Below, piece by piece: positions 15,763 through 25,208 of a DNA stretch of 64,000 nucleotides. The DNA is from CANKBT01 sp038235705 (GTDB lineage Bacteria > Actinomycetota > Actinomycetes > Mycobacteriales > SCTD01), in contig JBBSTR010000002.1 of NCBI GenBank assembly GCA_038235705.1, positions 21,130 to 85,129 on the forward strand. The letters are read 5' to 3'. Numbering within the stretch: the first letter of the stretch is position 1; every line of letters begins with the position of its first letter. The position numbers and the translations under genes were made by a program. Under the pieces are notes generated by a model. That model saw nothing but the letters and a program-made list of their open reading frames with translations. It was not told the DNA's origin and did not search any database.

Positions 15763-17617
15763 CGCGAGCGGGGGTGCGTCGGCGCGGCTGCGGTGACCGG
15801 GCCGTGGCCGTGTTCCGCCGCGGCAGCCGCGGGGTGCGCAGCCGGAGCAGCCGCTCGGTGTCGCGCTCCTCGGCGAGGTCGCGCAGCCGACCCGCCAGGA
15901 GCTGCTTGAGCGAGACCACGCCGATCGGACGCAGCGGGTCGCCGCGCATCGTCACCGGCAACCGGGTGAAGCCGGTCTCGGCCATCAGCGCCGCGGCGGT
16001 CTTCAGGGTGTCGTCGCCGTGCGCGACCACGAGCGACGCGCCGGCGAGCAGCCCGACCGGGTCGTCGCGTCGGCCCACGGACACCGCGGCCTCCAGCTGG
16101 GAACCACTGACGATCCCGACGAGCGTGCGGTCGTCGTCGACGACCGGGTAGAGCCGCTGGGCCCGTACGTCGTCAGAGCCGACCTGGATCTCGAGCAGGG
16201 CAGAGGCGACGGACCGGCTTTCCGCAAGATCGAGATAGTCCTCGGTCAGCACCTGATCGACGAAGAGCGCCTCGAGCGGGTCGACGTCGTACTCTCGCCC
16301 AAGGTGAAAGCCGCGGCGGGCGATCTTCTCGGTGAGGATGGACCGCTTCAGCAGCAGCACCGAAGCGGCGTACGCCGTGCTGGTCGCGATCAGCAGCGGG
16401 AGCAGCGCATCGAAGCGGCCGGTCAGCTCGATCGCGAAGACCACGCCGGTGAACGGCGTACGCATGACGCCACCGAGCACCCCGGCCAGGCCGATGATGG
16501 CCCAGAAGCCGAGCCCGACCTCGGGGAAGACGTGCGACTCGACCGCGCCGAGGGCGCCGCCGATGATGAACATCGGCGCCAGCACGCCACCAGAGGTCCC
16601 CGAGCCGAGCGACAGCGACCAGATGAGCGTCTTGACGACCAGAACGCTGAGCACCAGCGACAGACCGATCTGACCGGTCAGCTCGGCGTCGATCACGTCG
16701 TATCCGACGCCGAGCGCCCTGGGCTGCACCAGACCGCCGATGCCGATGATCAGTCCGCCGATCGCCGGCCACCACATCCAGTGGAACGGCAGCCGGTGGA
16801 ACAGGTCCTCCGAGAAGTAGACGAGGGTGGTCGCCACGATCGCCAGCAGCGCGGAGCACACCCCGGCGACCAGGCAGAAGGCGTACGTCAGATAGGTGAT
16901 GTCAAACGCCGCTGTGCTGGGGAACAGCGTGCCGTGGCCCAGCAAGGGACCGCGCAGGATCGTCGCGACGGCTATCGCGGTGGCCACCGGCACGAAGCTG
17001 CGCGGACGCCACTCGAACAGCAGCAGGTCGACGGCGAGCAGCACCGAGGCCAGCGGCGCGTTGAAGGTCGCGGCCATGCCGGCCGTGGCGCCGGCGACGA
17101 GCAGCGTCTTGCGCTCGTCGGCCGTCAGGTGCAGGAACTGTGCGAACAGCGACCCGAGCGCGCCGCCGGTCATGATGATCGGGCCCTCCGCGCCGAACGG
17201 CCCGCCGGTGCCGATGCCCACCGCCGCACTGATCGGTTTGAGCACGGCGACCCTTGGTTGGATCGTGCTGCGCCGCAGCAAGATCGCTTCGATCGTCTCC
17301 GGCATGCCGTGGCCGCGGATGCGCTCGGAGCCGTATCGCGCCATGAAACCGATGGCGAGGCCGCCGAGGATCGGGGCGAGCAGCACGAGCAACGGGTTGT
17401 GATGGACCGAGCCGGGGGCGACGAGCTGGGTCCCCCACCGCTGGTAGAAGACGGCGTTCGTGATGATGCCGATCAGCCTGACGAGCGTCCAGGCGGCCCC
17501 GGCGCCGGCGGCGCCGACCGGGACGGCGATCGCTGCGACGAACAGCATGCGCGGCGTCGCCGTGAAGTCGCCGAGGTGTCCGACGTCGCGGACGGGGGTG
17601 CGGGGTACGTGGGGCAC
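15731..17617 (-). CDS. ClC chloride channel/antiporter with CBS pair (paralogue 2)
   Basis: 628 residues, co-linear and highly similar with the ClC protein at 10926-12743 from the first residues (P-V-R-D-V-G-H-L-G-D-F-T-A-T-P-R-M-L) through both CBS domains. The same G-P-F-G-A-E-G-P motif is present; the second filter motif differs slightly (G-S-G-T-S-G-G-V-L-A-P against G-S-I-M-A-P). It has a basic, Arg/Ser-rich C-terminal tail of about 25 residues that paralogue 1 lacks and that overlaps the 3' end of the convergent HTH gene. The pair is best explained by a local duplication that also copied the 5' leader. Confidence 0.94.
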   Translation of the reverse strand: MPHVPRTPVRDVGHLGDFTATPRMLFVAAIAVPVGAAGAGAAWTLVRLIGIITNAVFYQRWGTQLVAPGSVHHNPLLVLLAPILGGLAIGFMARYGSERIRGHGMPETIEAILLRRSTIQPRVAVLKPISAAVGIGTGGPFGAEGPIIMTGGALGSLFAQFLHLTADERKTLLVAGATAGMAATFNAPLASVLLAVDLLLFEWRPRSFVPVATAIAVATILRGPLLGHGTLFPSTAAFDITYLTYAFCLVAGVCSALLAIVATTLVYFSEDLFHRLPFHWMWWPAIGGLIIGIGGLVQPRALGVGYDVIDAELTGQIGLSLVLSVLVVKTLIWSLSLGSGTSGGVLAPMFIIGGALGAVESHVFPEVGLGFWAIIGLAGVLGGVMRTPFTGVVFAIELTGRFDALLPLLIATSTAYAASVLLLKRSILTEKIARRGFHLGREYDVDPLEALFVDQVLTEDYLDLAESRSVASALLEIQVGSDDVRAQRLYPVVDDDRTLVGIVSGSQLEAAVSVGRRDDPVGLLAGASLVVAHGDDTLKTAAALMAETGFTRLPVTMRGDPLRPIGVVSLKQLLAGRLRDLAEERDTERLLRLRTPRLPRRNTATARSPQPRRRTPARASSRHRSGGS

Positions 17618-17650
17618 GGGCGTCCTCGGCTAGGGGGTGGGCGACCACTC

Positions 17651-17656
17651 ACCCTA
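17651..17656 (-). promoter_or_regulatory. Candidate -10 of ClC gene 2
   Basis: TAGGGT on the minus strand, 33 bases before the ATG at 17617, at the same place as TAGGAT in the leader of ClC gene 1. Confidence 0.4.
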
Positions 17657-17695
17657 GGTCGCTCCGCTCGACACGGCTCGCGGAACGGGCTGGGG

Positions 17696-19066
17696 CTAGG
17701 ACGGGGGTCGGGTCATCGCCAGGACGTCGAGCGCGGCGTCGAGCTGGTCCTCGGTCAGCCGGTCCGGCACGTGCCCACGGGCGATCACCACCTCCCGGAT
17801 GCTCTGCCGCCCGGCTAGCGCCTGCTTGGCAACCTTGGCCGCCTCCTCGTAGCCGAGGTAGCGGTTGAGCGGCGTGACGATCGACGGGGAGCCCTCGGCC
17901 AGCTCGCGGCACCGCTCCACGTCGGCCTCGATGCCGTCGATGCACCGGTCGGCGAGCAGCCGGGTCGAGGTGGACAGCAGCCGGATCGACTCCAGCAGCG
18001 CACGGCCCATCACCGGCATCATCACGTTGAGCTCGAAGCTGCCGGTGGTGCCGGCGAAGGCGACGGTGGCGTCGTTGCCGATCACCTGTGCACAGACCTG
18101 CAGCACCGCCTCCGGCAGCACCGGGTTGACCTTGCCCGGCATGATCGAGCTGCCTGGCTGCAGGTCTGGCAGACGGATCTCACCGAGCCCGGCGCGCGGA
18201 CCGGAGCCCATCCAGCGCAGGTCGTTGCAGATCTTCACCAGACTTACCGCAACGGTGCGCAGATGGCCGCTGGTCTCGACCAGGGCGTCGCGCGCCCCCT
18301 GCGCCTCGAAGTGGTTGCGGGCCTCGGTGAACGGTTCGCCCAGCTCGGCGATCACGGCCGCGGCGAAGCCCGCCGGCGTGTTGATCCCGGTGCCGACCGC
18401 CGTGCCGCCGAGCGGCAGCTCGGCAAGTCGGCCGAGCCCGGAACGCAGGCGCTCCACGCCATAGCGCACCTGTGCGGCAAAGCCGGAGAACTCCTGGCCG
18501 AGTGTGACGGGGGTGGCGTCCATGAGGTGCGTACGCCCGCTCTTCACCACGTCCTCGAACGCCTCCGCGCGACGCTCCAGAGCGCCGGCCAGGTGCTCCA
18601 GAGCCGGGACCAGGTCCTGGTTGACGGCGTCGACCGCGGCCAGGTGGATGCTCGTCGGGAAGACGTCGTTGCTCGACTGCGAGGCGTTGACTTGGTCGTT
18701 CGGGTGCACCGGCCGGCCGAGCGCGCGGGAGGCCAGGCCGGCCAGCACCTCGTTGCAGTTCATGTTGCTCGAGGTCCCGCTGCCGGTCTGGAAGACGTCC
18801 ACCGGGAACTGTTCGGCATGCTGCCCGGACGCCACCTCGCCGGCGGCCTGCACGATCGCGTCGGCGACGTCCGGTCCGAGCACGCCGAGCCGGGCGTTCA
18901 CCGTCGCCGCGGCGCCCTTGATGCGCGCCAGCGCCGAGACCTGGGTGGCCTCCAGACGCAGCCCGCTGATCGGGAAGTTCTCCACGGCTCGCTGGGTCTG
19001 CGCCCCGTACGACGCGTCGTCAGGGACCTCGATCTCGCCCATGCTGTCGTGCTCGGTCCGGGTCAT
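17696..19066 (-). CDS. fumC: Fumarate hydratase class II
   Basis: TCA-cycle enzyme, fumarate + water to malate. 456 residues from ATG 19066, the normal size of the iron-free class II tetrameric enzyme. The superfamily signature G-S-S-I-M-P-G-K-V-N-P is present about two thirds in, and the N-terminal Y-G-A-Q-T-Q-R-A-V-E-N-F-P and the T-G-S-G-T-S-S-N-M-N blocks are intact. It is preceded by the TetR gene in the same direction with a 44-bp gap. The fumarase-PhoH-prenyltransferase grouping resembles the Rv1086-Rv1098c region. Confidence 0.97.
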   Translation of the reverse strand: MTRTEHDSMGEIEVPDDASYGAQTQRAVENFPISGLRLEATQVSALARIKGAAATVNARLGVLGPDVADAIVQAAGEVASGQHAEQFPVDVFQTGSGTSSNMNCNEVLAGLASRALGRPVHPNDQVNASQSSNDVFPTSIHLAAVDAVNQDLVPALEHLAGALERRAEAFEDVVKSGRTHLMDATPVTLGQEFSGFAAQVRYGVERLRSGLGRLAELPLGGTAVGTGINTPAGFAAAVIAELGEPFTEARNHFEAQGARDALVETSGHLRTVAVSLVKICNDLRWMGSGPRAGLGEIRLPDLQPGSSIMPGKVNPVLPEAVLQVCAQVIGNDATVAFAGTTGSFELNVMMPVMGRALLESIRLLSTSTRLLADRCIDGIEADVERCRELAEGSPSIVTPLNRYLGYEEAAKVAKQALAGRQSIREVVIARGHVPDRLTEDQLDAALDVLAMTRPPS

Positions 19067-19110
19067 GCGCCGCTCCGCGGCAGACGTGTCATGACGGGAG
19101 CGTGCCCGTT

Positions 19111-19791
19111 CTAGCGCCCGTGCCACGTCCGCATGGCCGTCTCGACCTGGACGGCGTCGAGCGGCGGCCCCGGGAGCGGCCCGTCCGCGCGCAACCCGCG
19201 CAGCGCCAGCTCGAGGTAGCGCCGGTACAGCCCCGGCTCGACCTCCCGGCTCACGTCCTGGATGGTGCCGACCATCACGTTGATCATCGGGATGTCGCTG
19301 GGCGCCACGTCGGGGCGCAGCACGCCAGCGGCCTGGGCCCGCTCGACCAGGCGGGTCACAGCAGGGGTGAGGCCGGCGCGCGCCTGGTCGATCCGGGTGT
19401 GGGCGGTGCTCCGCTCGTACAGCAGCTGCTTGAGCCCCTTGAAGTGCAGCTGCATCTCGAGCGCCTGCTCGAGGAAGCCGCACAGCCCGAGCCAGGGATC
19501 CTCGTGCGCGAGACCGTCCTCGGCCAGCTGGACCATCGCGGACATCCGCTCGACGAGGAGGTCGTCGATGAGCACGTCCTTGTTGGCGAAGTTGCGGTAC
19601 GCGGTCCCGACCCCGACCCCGGCGTGCTTGGCGATCTCGTCGAGCGTGACCTCGAGCCCCCGGTCGGCGAACAGCTCGCTGGCGGCCGTCAGCAGCGCGG
19701 CCCGGTTGCGCTGGGCGTCGCGCCGACGGGGTTGTGTGACGTCGCGGGAACAAGTGGAGGCATCGTCTCCGTTGCTGCTACGGTCCGCCAT
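19111..19791 (-). CDS. TetR family transcriptional regulator
   Basis: 226 residues from ATG 19791. N-terminal HTH at about residues 30-70: A-A-S-E-L-F-A-D-R-G, T-L-D-E-I-A-K-H-A-G-V-G-V-G-T-A-Y-R-N-F. The C-terminal ligand domain is not diagnostic. A longer GTG start at 19812 would run through the palindrome at 19796-19810, so the shorter start is preferred. It is divergent from the MFS exporter gene, only 41 bp away, and most likely represses that gene and itself. Confidence 0.9.
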   Translation of the reverse strand: MADRSSNGDDASTCSRDVTQPRRRDAQRNRAALLTAASELFADRGLEVTLDEIAKHAGVGVGTAYRNFANKDVLIDDLLVERMSAMVQLAEDGLAHEDPWLGLCGFLEQALEMQLHFKGLKQLLYERSTAHTRIDQARAGLTPAVTRLVERAQAAGVLRPDVAPSDIPMINVMVGTIQDVSREVEPGLYRRYLELALRGLRADGPLPGPPLDAVQVETAMRTWHGR

Positions 19792-19795
19792 GAAC

Positions 19796-19810
19796 GGAGA
19801 TGCTATCTCC
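19796..19810. promoter_or_regulatory. Perfect inverted-repeat operator for the TetR/MFS pair
   Basis: GGAGATGCTATCTCC: 6-bp arms with a 3-base spacer, centred in the 41-bp gap between the two divergent starts. Size and position fit a TetR-type operator. Confidence 0.65.
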
Positions 19811-19832
19811 ACTACACGCGCAAGGGACGATC

Positions 19833-21317
19833 ATGACCACCACCACCGCCGCCGCACCGCCGATCCTGGACGTCGATCCGCACCACGAGCGCCGCTGGCT
19901 CATCCTGGGCGTCATCGGGATCGCGCAGCTGCTCGTCGTGCTCGACGCGACCATCGTCAACATCGCCCTGCCGGCCGCGCAGCGTGACCTGGGCTTCTCC
20001 GACTCCTCCCGACAGTGGGTGCTCACCGCCTACTCGCTGGCCTTCGGCTCCCTGCTGTTGCTCGGCGGGCGCCTGGCTGACACGTTCGGCCGCAAGCGCG
20101 CCTTCATCGCCGGTCTGCTCGGCTTCGCCGTGGCGTCTGCGGTCGGCGGTGCGGCGCCCACGTTCAGCATCCTGATCGTGGCCCGGGTCGCCCAGGGGAT
20201 GTCTGGCGCGCTGCTCGCGCCGGCCGCGCTGTCGCTGCTCGCGACCACCTTCACCGACCCGAAGGAGCGCGGTCAGGCTTTCGGCATCTACGGCGCCATC
20301 GCGGGTGGTGGTGGCGCTGTCGGGCTGCTGCTCGGTGGCGCGCTCACGGAGTACCTCGACTGGCGCTGGTGCCTGTACGTCGGGCTGTTCTTCGCCGTCC
20401 CCGCTGCGGTCATGGGCGGTCGGTTGCTGCACCAGGCACCCCCGGGCGTCCGCCCCAAGCTTGACCTGGTCGGGGCCACGACCTCGAGCGCCGGCTTGTT
20501 CGCGCTGGTCTACGGCTTCGCCAGCGCGGAGCGGTCCGGCTGGGGAGCGCCGATCACCGTCGGGATGCTGTTGGCCTCGGTGCTGCTGCTGGCGCTTTTC
20601 GTCTTCCTGCAGACCCGGGTGGCGCAGCCGTTGCTCCCGATGCGCATCCCGCTGGACCGCAACCGCGGCGGCGGCTACCTGGCCGTGCTGATCGGTGGGT
20701 CCGGGATCTTCGGGATCTTCATCTTCCTGACCTTCTACCTGCAGAACACCCTCGGGCTGTCCCCGTTGGTCACCGGCGCCGCGTTCATGGCGCTCAACGT
20801 GCCGATCGCGGTCACCGCGATCTTCGTCAACACCCGGCTGCTCGCCCGGACCGGCCCACGCCCGCTCGTCACGACGGGGATGCTGCTCAACGTCGCGAGC
20901 CTGCTCCTGCTGACCCGGCTCGAGGTGGACAGCTCCTACTGGCTGCACGTGTTCCCTTCGCTGGTCCTCACCGGGGTCGGCTTCGGCCTGATCTTCGCGC
21001 CGGCCATCTCCGGTGCTGCCGCCGGCGTCGCCCCGAAGGACAGTGGGATCGCGTCGGCGATGGTGAACACCTCGCAGCAGGTGGGTGGATCCATCGGGGC
21101 GTCCCTGCTCTCGACGATCTTCGCCTCGTCGCTCGCCGGCTACCTGGCCGACAACAAGGGGGTTGACCCGATGGTGGCGACCGTGCACGGCTACACGGTG
21201 GCGTTCTTCGTCGGCGCGGCCATCTTCGCGGTCGGTGCTGTGGTCAGCTTCGCCTTGCTGCGGCCCGGCGCCGCCGCGCCTGCCGCCGAGGGTGTCGCCC
21301 CGGCGATGGCCCACTGA
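19833..21317 (+). CDS. MFS transporter, DHA2 (EmrB/QacA) drug-exporter type
   Basis: 494 residues with about 14 hydrophobic segments. Start ATG 19833 follows AAGGGA. DHA2 marks: motif C-type and antiporter motifs near the start, L-D-A-T-I-V-N-I-A-L-P in helix 1, and the loop motif G-G-R-L-A-D-T-F-G-R-K-R between helices 2 and 3. It would expel drugs or metabolites by proton antiport; the substrate is unknown. Regulation by the adjacent TetR through the shared palindrome is likely. Confidence 0.92.
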   Translation: MTTTTAAAPPILDVDPHHERRWLILGVIGIAQLLVVLDATIVNIALPAAQRDLGFSDSSRQWVLTAYSLAFGSLLLLGGRLADTFGRKRAFIAGLLGFAVASAVGGAAPTFSILIVARVAQGMSGALLAPAALSLLATTFTDPKERGQAFGIYGAIAGGGGAVGLLLGGALTEYLDWRWCLYVGLFFAVPAAVMGGRLLHQAPPGVRPKLDLVGATTSSAGLFALVYGFASAERSGWGAPITVGMLLASVLLLALFVFLQTRVAQPLLPMRIPLDRNRGGGYLAVLIGGSGIFGIFIFLTFYLQNTLGLSPLVTGAAFMALNVPIAVTAIFVNTRLLARTGPRPLVTTGMLLNVASLLLLTRLEVDSSYWLHVFPSLVLTGVGFGLIFAPAISGAAAGVAPKDSGIASAMVNTSQQVGGSIGASLLSTIFASSLAGYLADNKGVDPMVATVHGYTVAFFVGAAIFAVGAVVSFALLRPGAAAPAAEGVAPAMAH

Positions 21318-21331
21318 CTCGGTGCGCACGG

Positions 21332-21961
21332 TCACGACGGCCCGCCGGTTGCGTCACGCACGCACGTACGCAGCTCCGGCAGGACCTCGGTGACGAACCA
21401 CGGGTTCTTTGCCTGCCACCGGAAGTTCAGCGGTGACGGGTGCACCAGCGGGAACCGCTCCGGCAGGAACTGCCGAAAGCCCCGCACCGTCTCGGTCAGC
21501 GTGTCGCGGCGCGTCGACGGCAGGTAGTGGGACTGCGCGTAGCGGCCGATGAGCAGCGTCAGCCGGATGTGGGGCATCAGCGCGAGCAGCGGCGGGTGCC
21601 ACCGCTCGGCGAACCCCTTGCGAGGCGGCAGGTCGCCGCTGCGCCCCGGCCCGGGGTAGTAGAAGTCCATCGGGAGCAGGGCGAACAGGTCCGGGTCGCG
21701 GAACTGCGGCTCGGTGACCCCCAGCCAGTCCATGAGGATCTTGCCGCTGGCGTCGTCCCACGGGATGCCGCTCAGCTGCGCCTTGCGCCCGGGCGCCTGC
21801 GCGATCACGGCGATCCTGGCTCCCCCGGACGCCGCGTACAGGGGCTCCCACCCCTGCTGGCTCATGGACGCGTTGCCGTCGTCCTCGACCAGGGACCGTC
21901 GGATCGCCGCGAACCCGCCCGGCTGTGCGGCGCTCACCTCGCCCGCCGCGGTCGCGCTCAC
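21332..21961 (-). CDS. Uracil-DNA glycosylase family protein
   Basis: 209 residues from GTG 21961, which overlaps the DUF488 stop as GTGA. Active-site blocks of the superfamily are visible: I-A-V-I-A-Q-A-P-G-R-K-A near residue 50 (motif 1) and H-P-S-P-L-N-F-R-W near 180 (motif 3 with the catalytic-loop His). It belongs to the variant that carries I-P-W-D-D-A-S-G after motif 1, as in proteins annotated as uracil-DNA glycosylase-like; whether it removes uracil is untested. Translational coupling with DUF488 suggests a linked role. Confidence 0.82.
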   Translation of the reverse strand: MSATAAGEVSAAQPGGFAAIRRSLVEDDGNASMSQQGWEPLYAASGGARIAVIAQAPGRKAQLSGIPWDDASGKILMDWLGVTEPQFRDPDLFALLPMDFYYPGPGRSGDLPPRKGFAERWHPPLLALMPHIRLTLLIGRYAQSHYLPSTRRDTLTETVRGFRQFLPERFPLVHPSPLNFRWQAKNPWFVTEVLPELRTCVRDATGGPS

Positions 21962-22518
21962 GACGGTCCCGGTACGGGGTAGGTGATCGCGCCGTCGCGG
22001 ACCTGGGCGAACGGGGTCAGCTCCGCGCGGCGGGTCGTCGCGAGCGACATGATGTCGTAGACCTCCACCCCCGCGACGACGAGCGCGTCCGTGATCAACC
22101 GTCGGTGGCACCGCCACGGGACGGCCTCGCTGCACATGATCGCTGGCACCGCGTCGTCCGCGATGCGCAGCAGCTCGGCCAGCCCGGCAGCGAACTCCTC
22201 GGTGCCCATGTGATCGGCGTAAGCCTGGAACGCCTTGACCCGCCACCCGCCGTTCGGGCTCTGGACGCCGGTCGGCGTGTGCCTGCGGCCACCGAGGTCC
22301 GGCAGCCAGCGGTAGTCGACGTGGTCCGGGAGCGCAGCCTCGATCGAGGCCTGGTCCCACTGCGGAAAGGCACGGGACGAGGGGAAGGACCGCACGTCGA
22401 CCAACACCGAGACGCCGTTCGTCCGCAGCATCGTCAGCACCTCGTCGAAGCCTCGGGTGGAGTGACCGATCGTGAACACCCGTCGTCCGGACTGCTGGGG
22501 TGGCTGGGCGTGTGTCAC
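21958..22518 (-). CDS. DUF488 domain protein
   Basis: 186 residues. Starts with F-T-I-G-H-S-T-R and V-D-V-R-S-F-P-S-S-R and contains C-S-E-A-V-P-W-R-C-H-R-R-L-I, the conserved blocks of DUF488. The conserved Cys and His residues suggest a metal or nucleic-acid role but function is not known. It lies between DUF2945 (10-bp gap) and the glycosylase gene (GTGA overlap) in one probable operon. Confidence 0.9.
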   Translation of the reverse strand: MTHAQPPQQSGRRVFTIGHSTRGFDEVLTMLRTNGVSVLVDVRSFPSSRAFPQWDQASIEAALPDHVDYRWLPDLGGRRHTPTGVQSPNGGWRVKAFQAYADHMGTEEFAAGLAELLRIADDAVPAIMCSEAVPWRCHRRLITDALVVAGVEVYDIMSLATTRRAELTPFAQVRDGAITYPVPGPS

Positions 22519-22528
22519 GGCAGTCAGA

Positions 22529-22738
22529 TCATTCGATCTTCGTCAGGGCGCTCGTCTTGTGCATAGCTACGTGATCCGTCTTGTCGCTCGCGATCTCGTA
22601 CTGCGGGTCCTGCTCGGTGCAACGTCGTACGTGCCCCTTGTACTGGACATCGCTCGTGTGCTTCTTGGTGATCACCCCCGTCACCCAACCGGCCTCGGAG
22701 TTCCACCGCACGTGATCACCCATCGCGAACCCTGACAT
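22529..22738 (-). CDS. DUF2945 (hypervirulence-associated TUDOR-like) small protein
   Basis: 69 residues: G-D-H-V-R-W-N-S-E-A-G, then V-T-G-V-I-T-K-K-H-T, then A-M-H-K-T-S-A-L-T-K-I. This is the whole DUF2945 domain, a small beta-barrel. The family is widespread in bacteria and the fungal-derived name should not be read as a virulence role. First gene of the DUF2945-DUF488-glycosylase operon; the start is followed at a distance of ~200 bp by the divergent lysC gene. Confidence 0.88.
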   Translation of the reverse strand: MSGFAMGDHVRWNSEAGWVTGVITKKHTSDVQYKGHVRRCTEQDPQYEIASDKTDHVAMHKTSALTKIE

Positions 22739-22926
22739 GCTTGCTCCTTTGCGTCTCCCACCTACCTACCCGGCTCCCCGCGACCCGGACCGGTGCGGGT
22801 CCGTGCACGAGAGCAGCGCGCCGTCGGGCTCCTGCGGTGCACAAGGCAGCCGCGACCTGGTAGAGGTCAGGAGCGCGTCTGCCCGGTGCGAAGACCGAGC
22901 AGGCGGGTGGGAGCCACCCGCGCCGG

Positions 22927-22932
22927 TACGCT
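22927..22932 (+). promoter_or_regulatory. Candidate -10 of the lysC operon
   Basis: TACGCT, 8 bases before the lysC ATG, so the transcript may be leaderless or nearly so. No ribosome-binding site is visible before the ATG, which agrees. Confidence 0.35.
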
Positions 22933-22940
22933 CAGCGGTC

Positions 22941-24190
<1,250 letters not shown>

Positions 24191-24194
<4 letters not shown>

Positions 24195-25207
24195 CCACGG
24201 TCGGCGTCGTGGGTGCGACCGGGCAGGTCGGGGCGGTGATGCGGCAGCTGCTCGCGGAACGGGACTTCCCGCTCGAGCGGGTCCGGTTCTTCGCGAGCGC
24301 CCGGTCGGCCGGCTCGGTGCTGCCTTGGCGCGGCGGCGAGGTCACCGTCGAGGACGCCGCCACCGCCGATCTCGCCGGGCTCGACATCGCGCTGTTCAGC
24401 GCGGGCGGCTCCACCAGCCGCGCGCTGGCGCCGCGCTACGCCGCGGTGGGCGCCACGGTCATCGACAACTCGTCAGCCTGGCGGCGCGACCCGGACGTGC
24501 CGCTGGTGGTGTCGGAGGTCAACCCGGAGGCCGCCCGCCATGCGCCCAAGGGGATCATCGCCAACCCCAACTGCACCACGATGGCCGCGATGCCGGCGCT
24601 CAAGGCGCTGCACGACGAGGCGGGCCTCAACCGGATCATCGCCTCGACCTACCAGGCGGTGTCCGGCAGCGGTGGCAAGGGCCTGGCGGAGCTCGACTCC
24701 CAGGTGCGTGCCGTCGCCGACAAGGCGATCGAGCTGGCTCACGACGGTGCGGCGATCAGCTTCCCGGACCCCCTGGTGTATGTCGCGCCGATCGCCTTCA
24801 ACGTCCTGGCGATGGCCGGGTCGCTCGTCGACGACGGCAGCTTCGAGACCGACGAGGAACAGAAGCTGCGCGACGAGAGCCGCAAGATCCTTGGCCTGCC
24901 GGACCTGCGGGTGAGCGGCACGTGCGTGCGGGTGCCGGTGTTCACCGGACACTCGCTGTCGGTGCTCGCCGAGTTCGACCGGCCGCTGTCGGTGGCCCGT
25001 GCCGCCGAGCTGCTGGCCGCGGCCCCCGGGGTCGAGCTGGTCGACGTCCCGACACCGCTGATGGCAGCCGGGCAGGACCCGACGTTCGTGGGACGGTTGC
25101 GTCAGGACGGGCCGCAGGCGCTCTCGCTGTTCGTCTGCGCGGACAACCTGCGCAAGGGAGCCGCGCTCAACGCGGTGCAGATCGCCGAGCTGCTGGTGGG
25201 CCGCTGA
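24191..25207 (+). CDS. asd: Aspartate-semialdehyde dehydrogenase
   Basis: Reduces aspartyl phosphate to the semialdehyde with NADPH. 338 residues; N-terminal G-V-V-G-A-T-G-Q-V-G nucleotide motif, active-site Cys in N-P-N-C-T-T near residue 130, and S-G-S-G-G-K-G following it. ATG 24191 overlaps the lysC stop, and the kinase gene starts one base after the asd stop, so the three genes are translated together. The protein supplies diaminopimelate for the cell wall as well as amino acids. Confidence 0.97.
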
Positions 25208-25208
25208 C

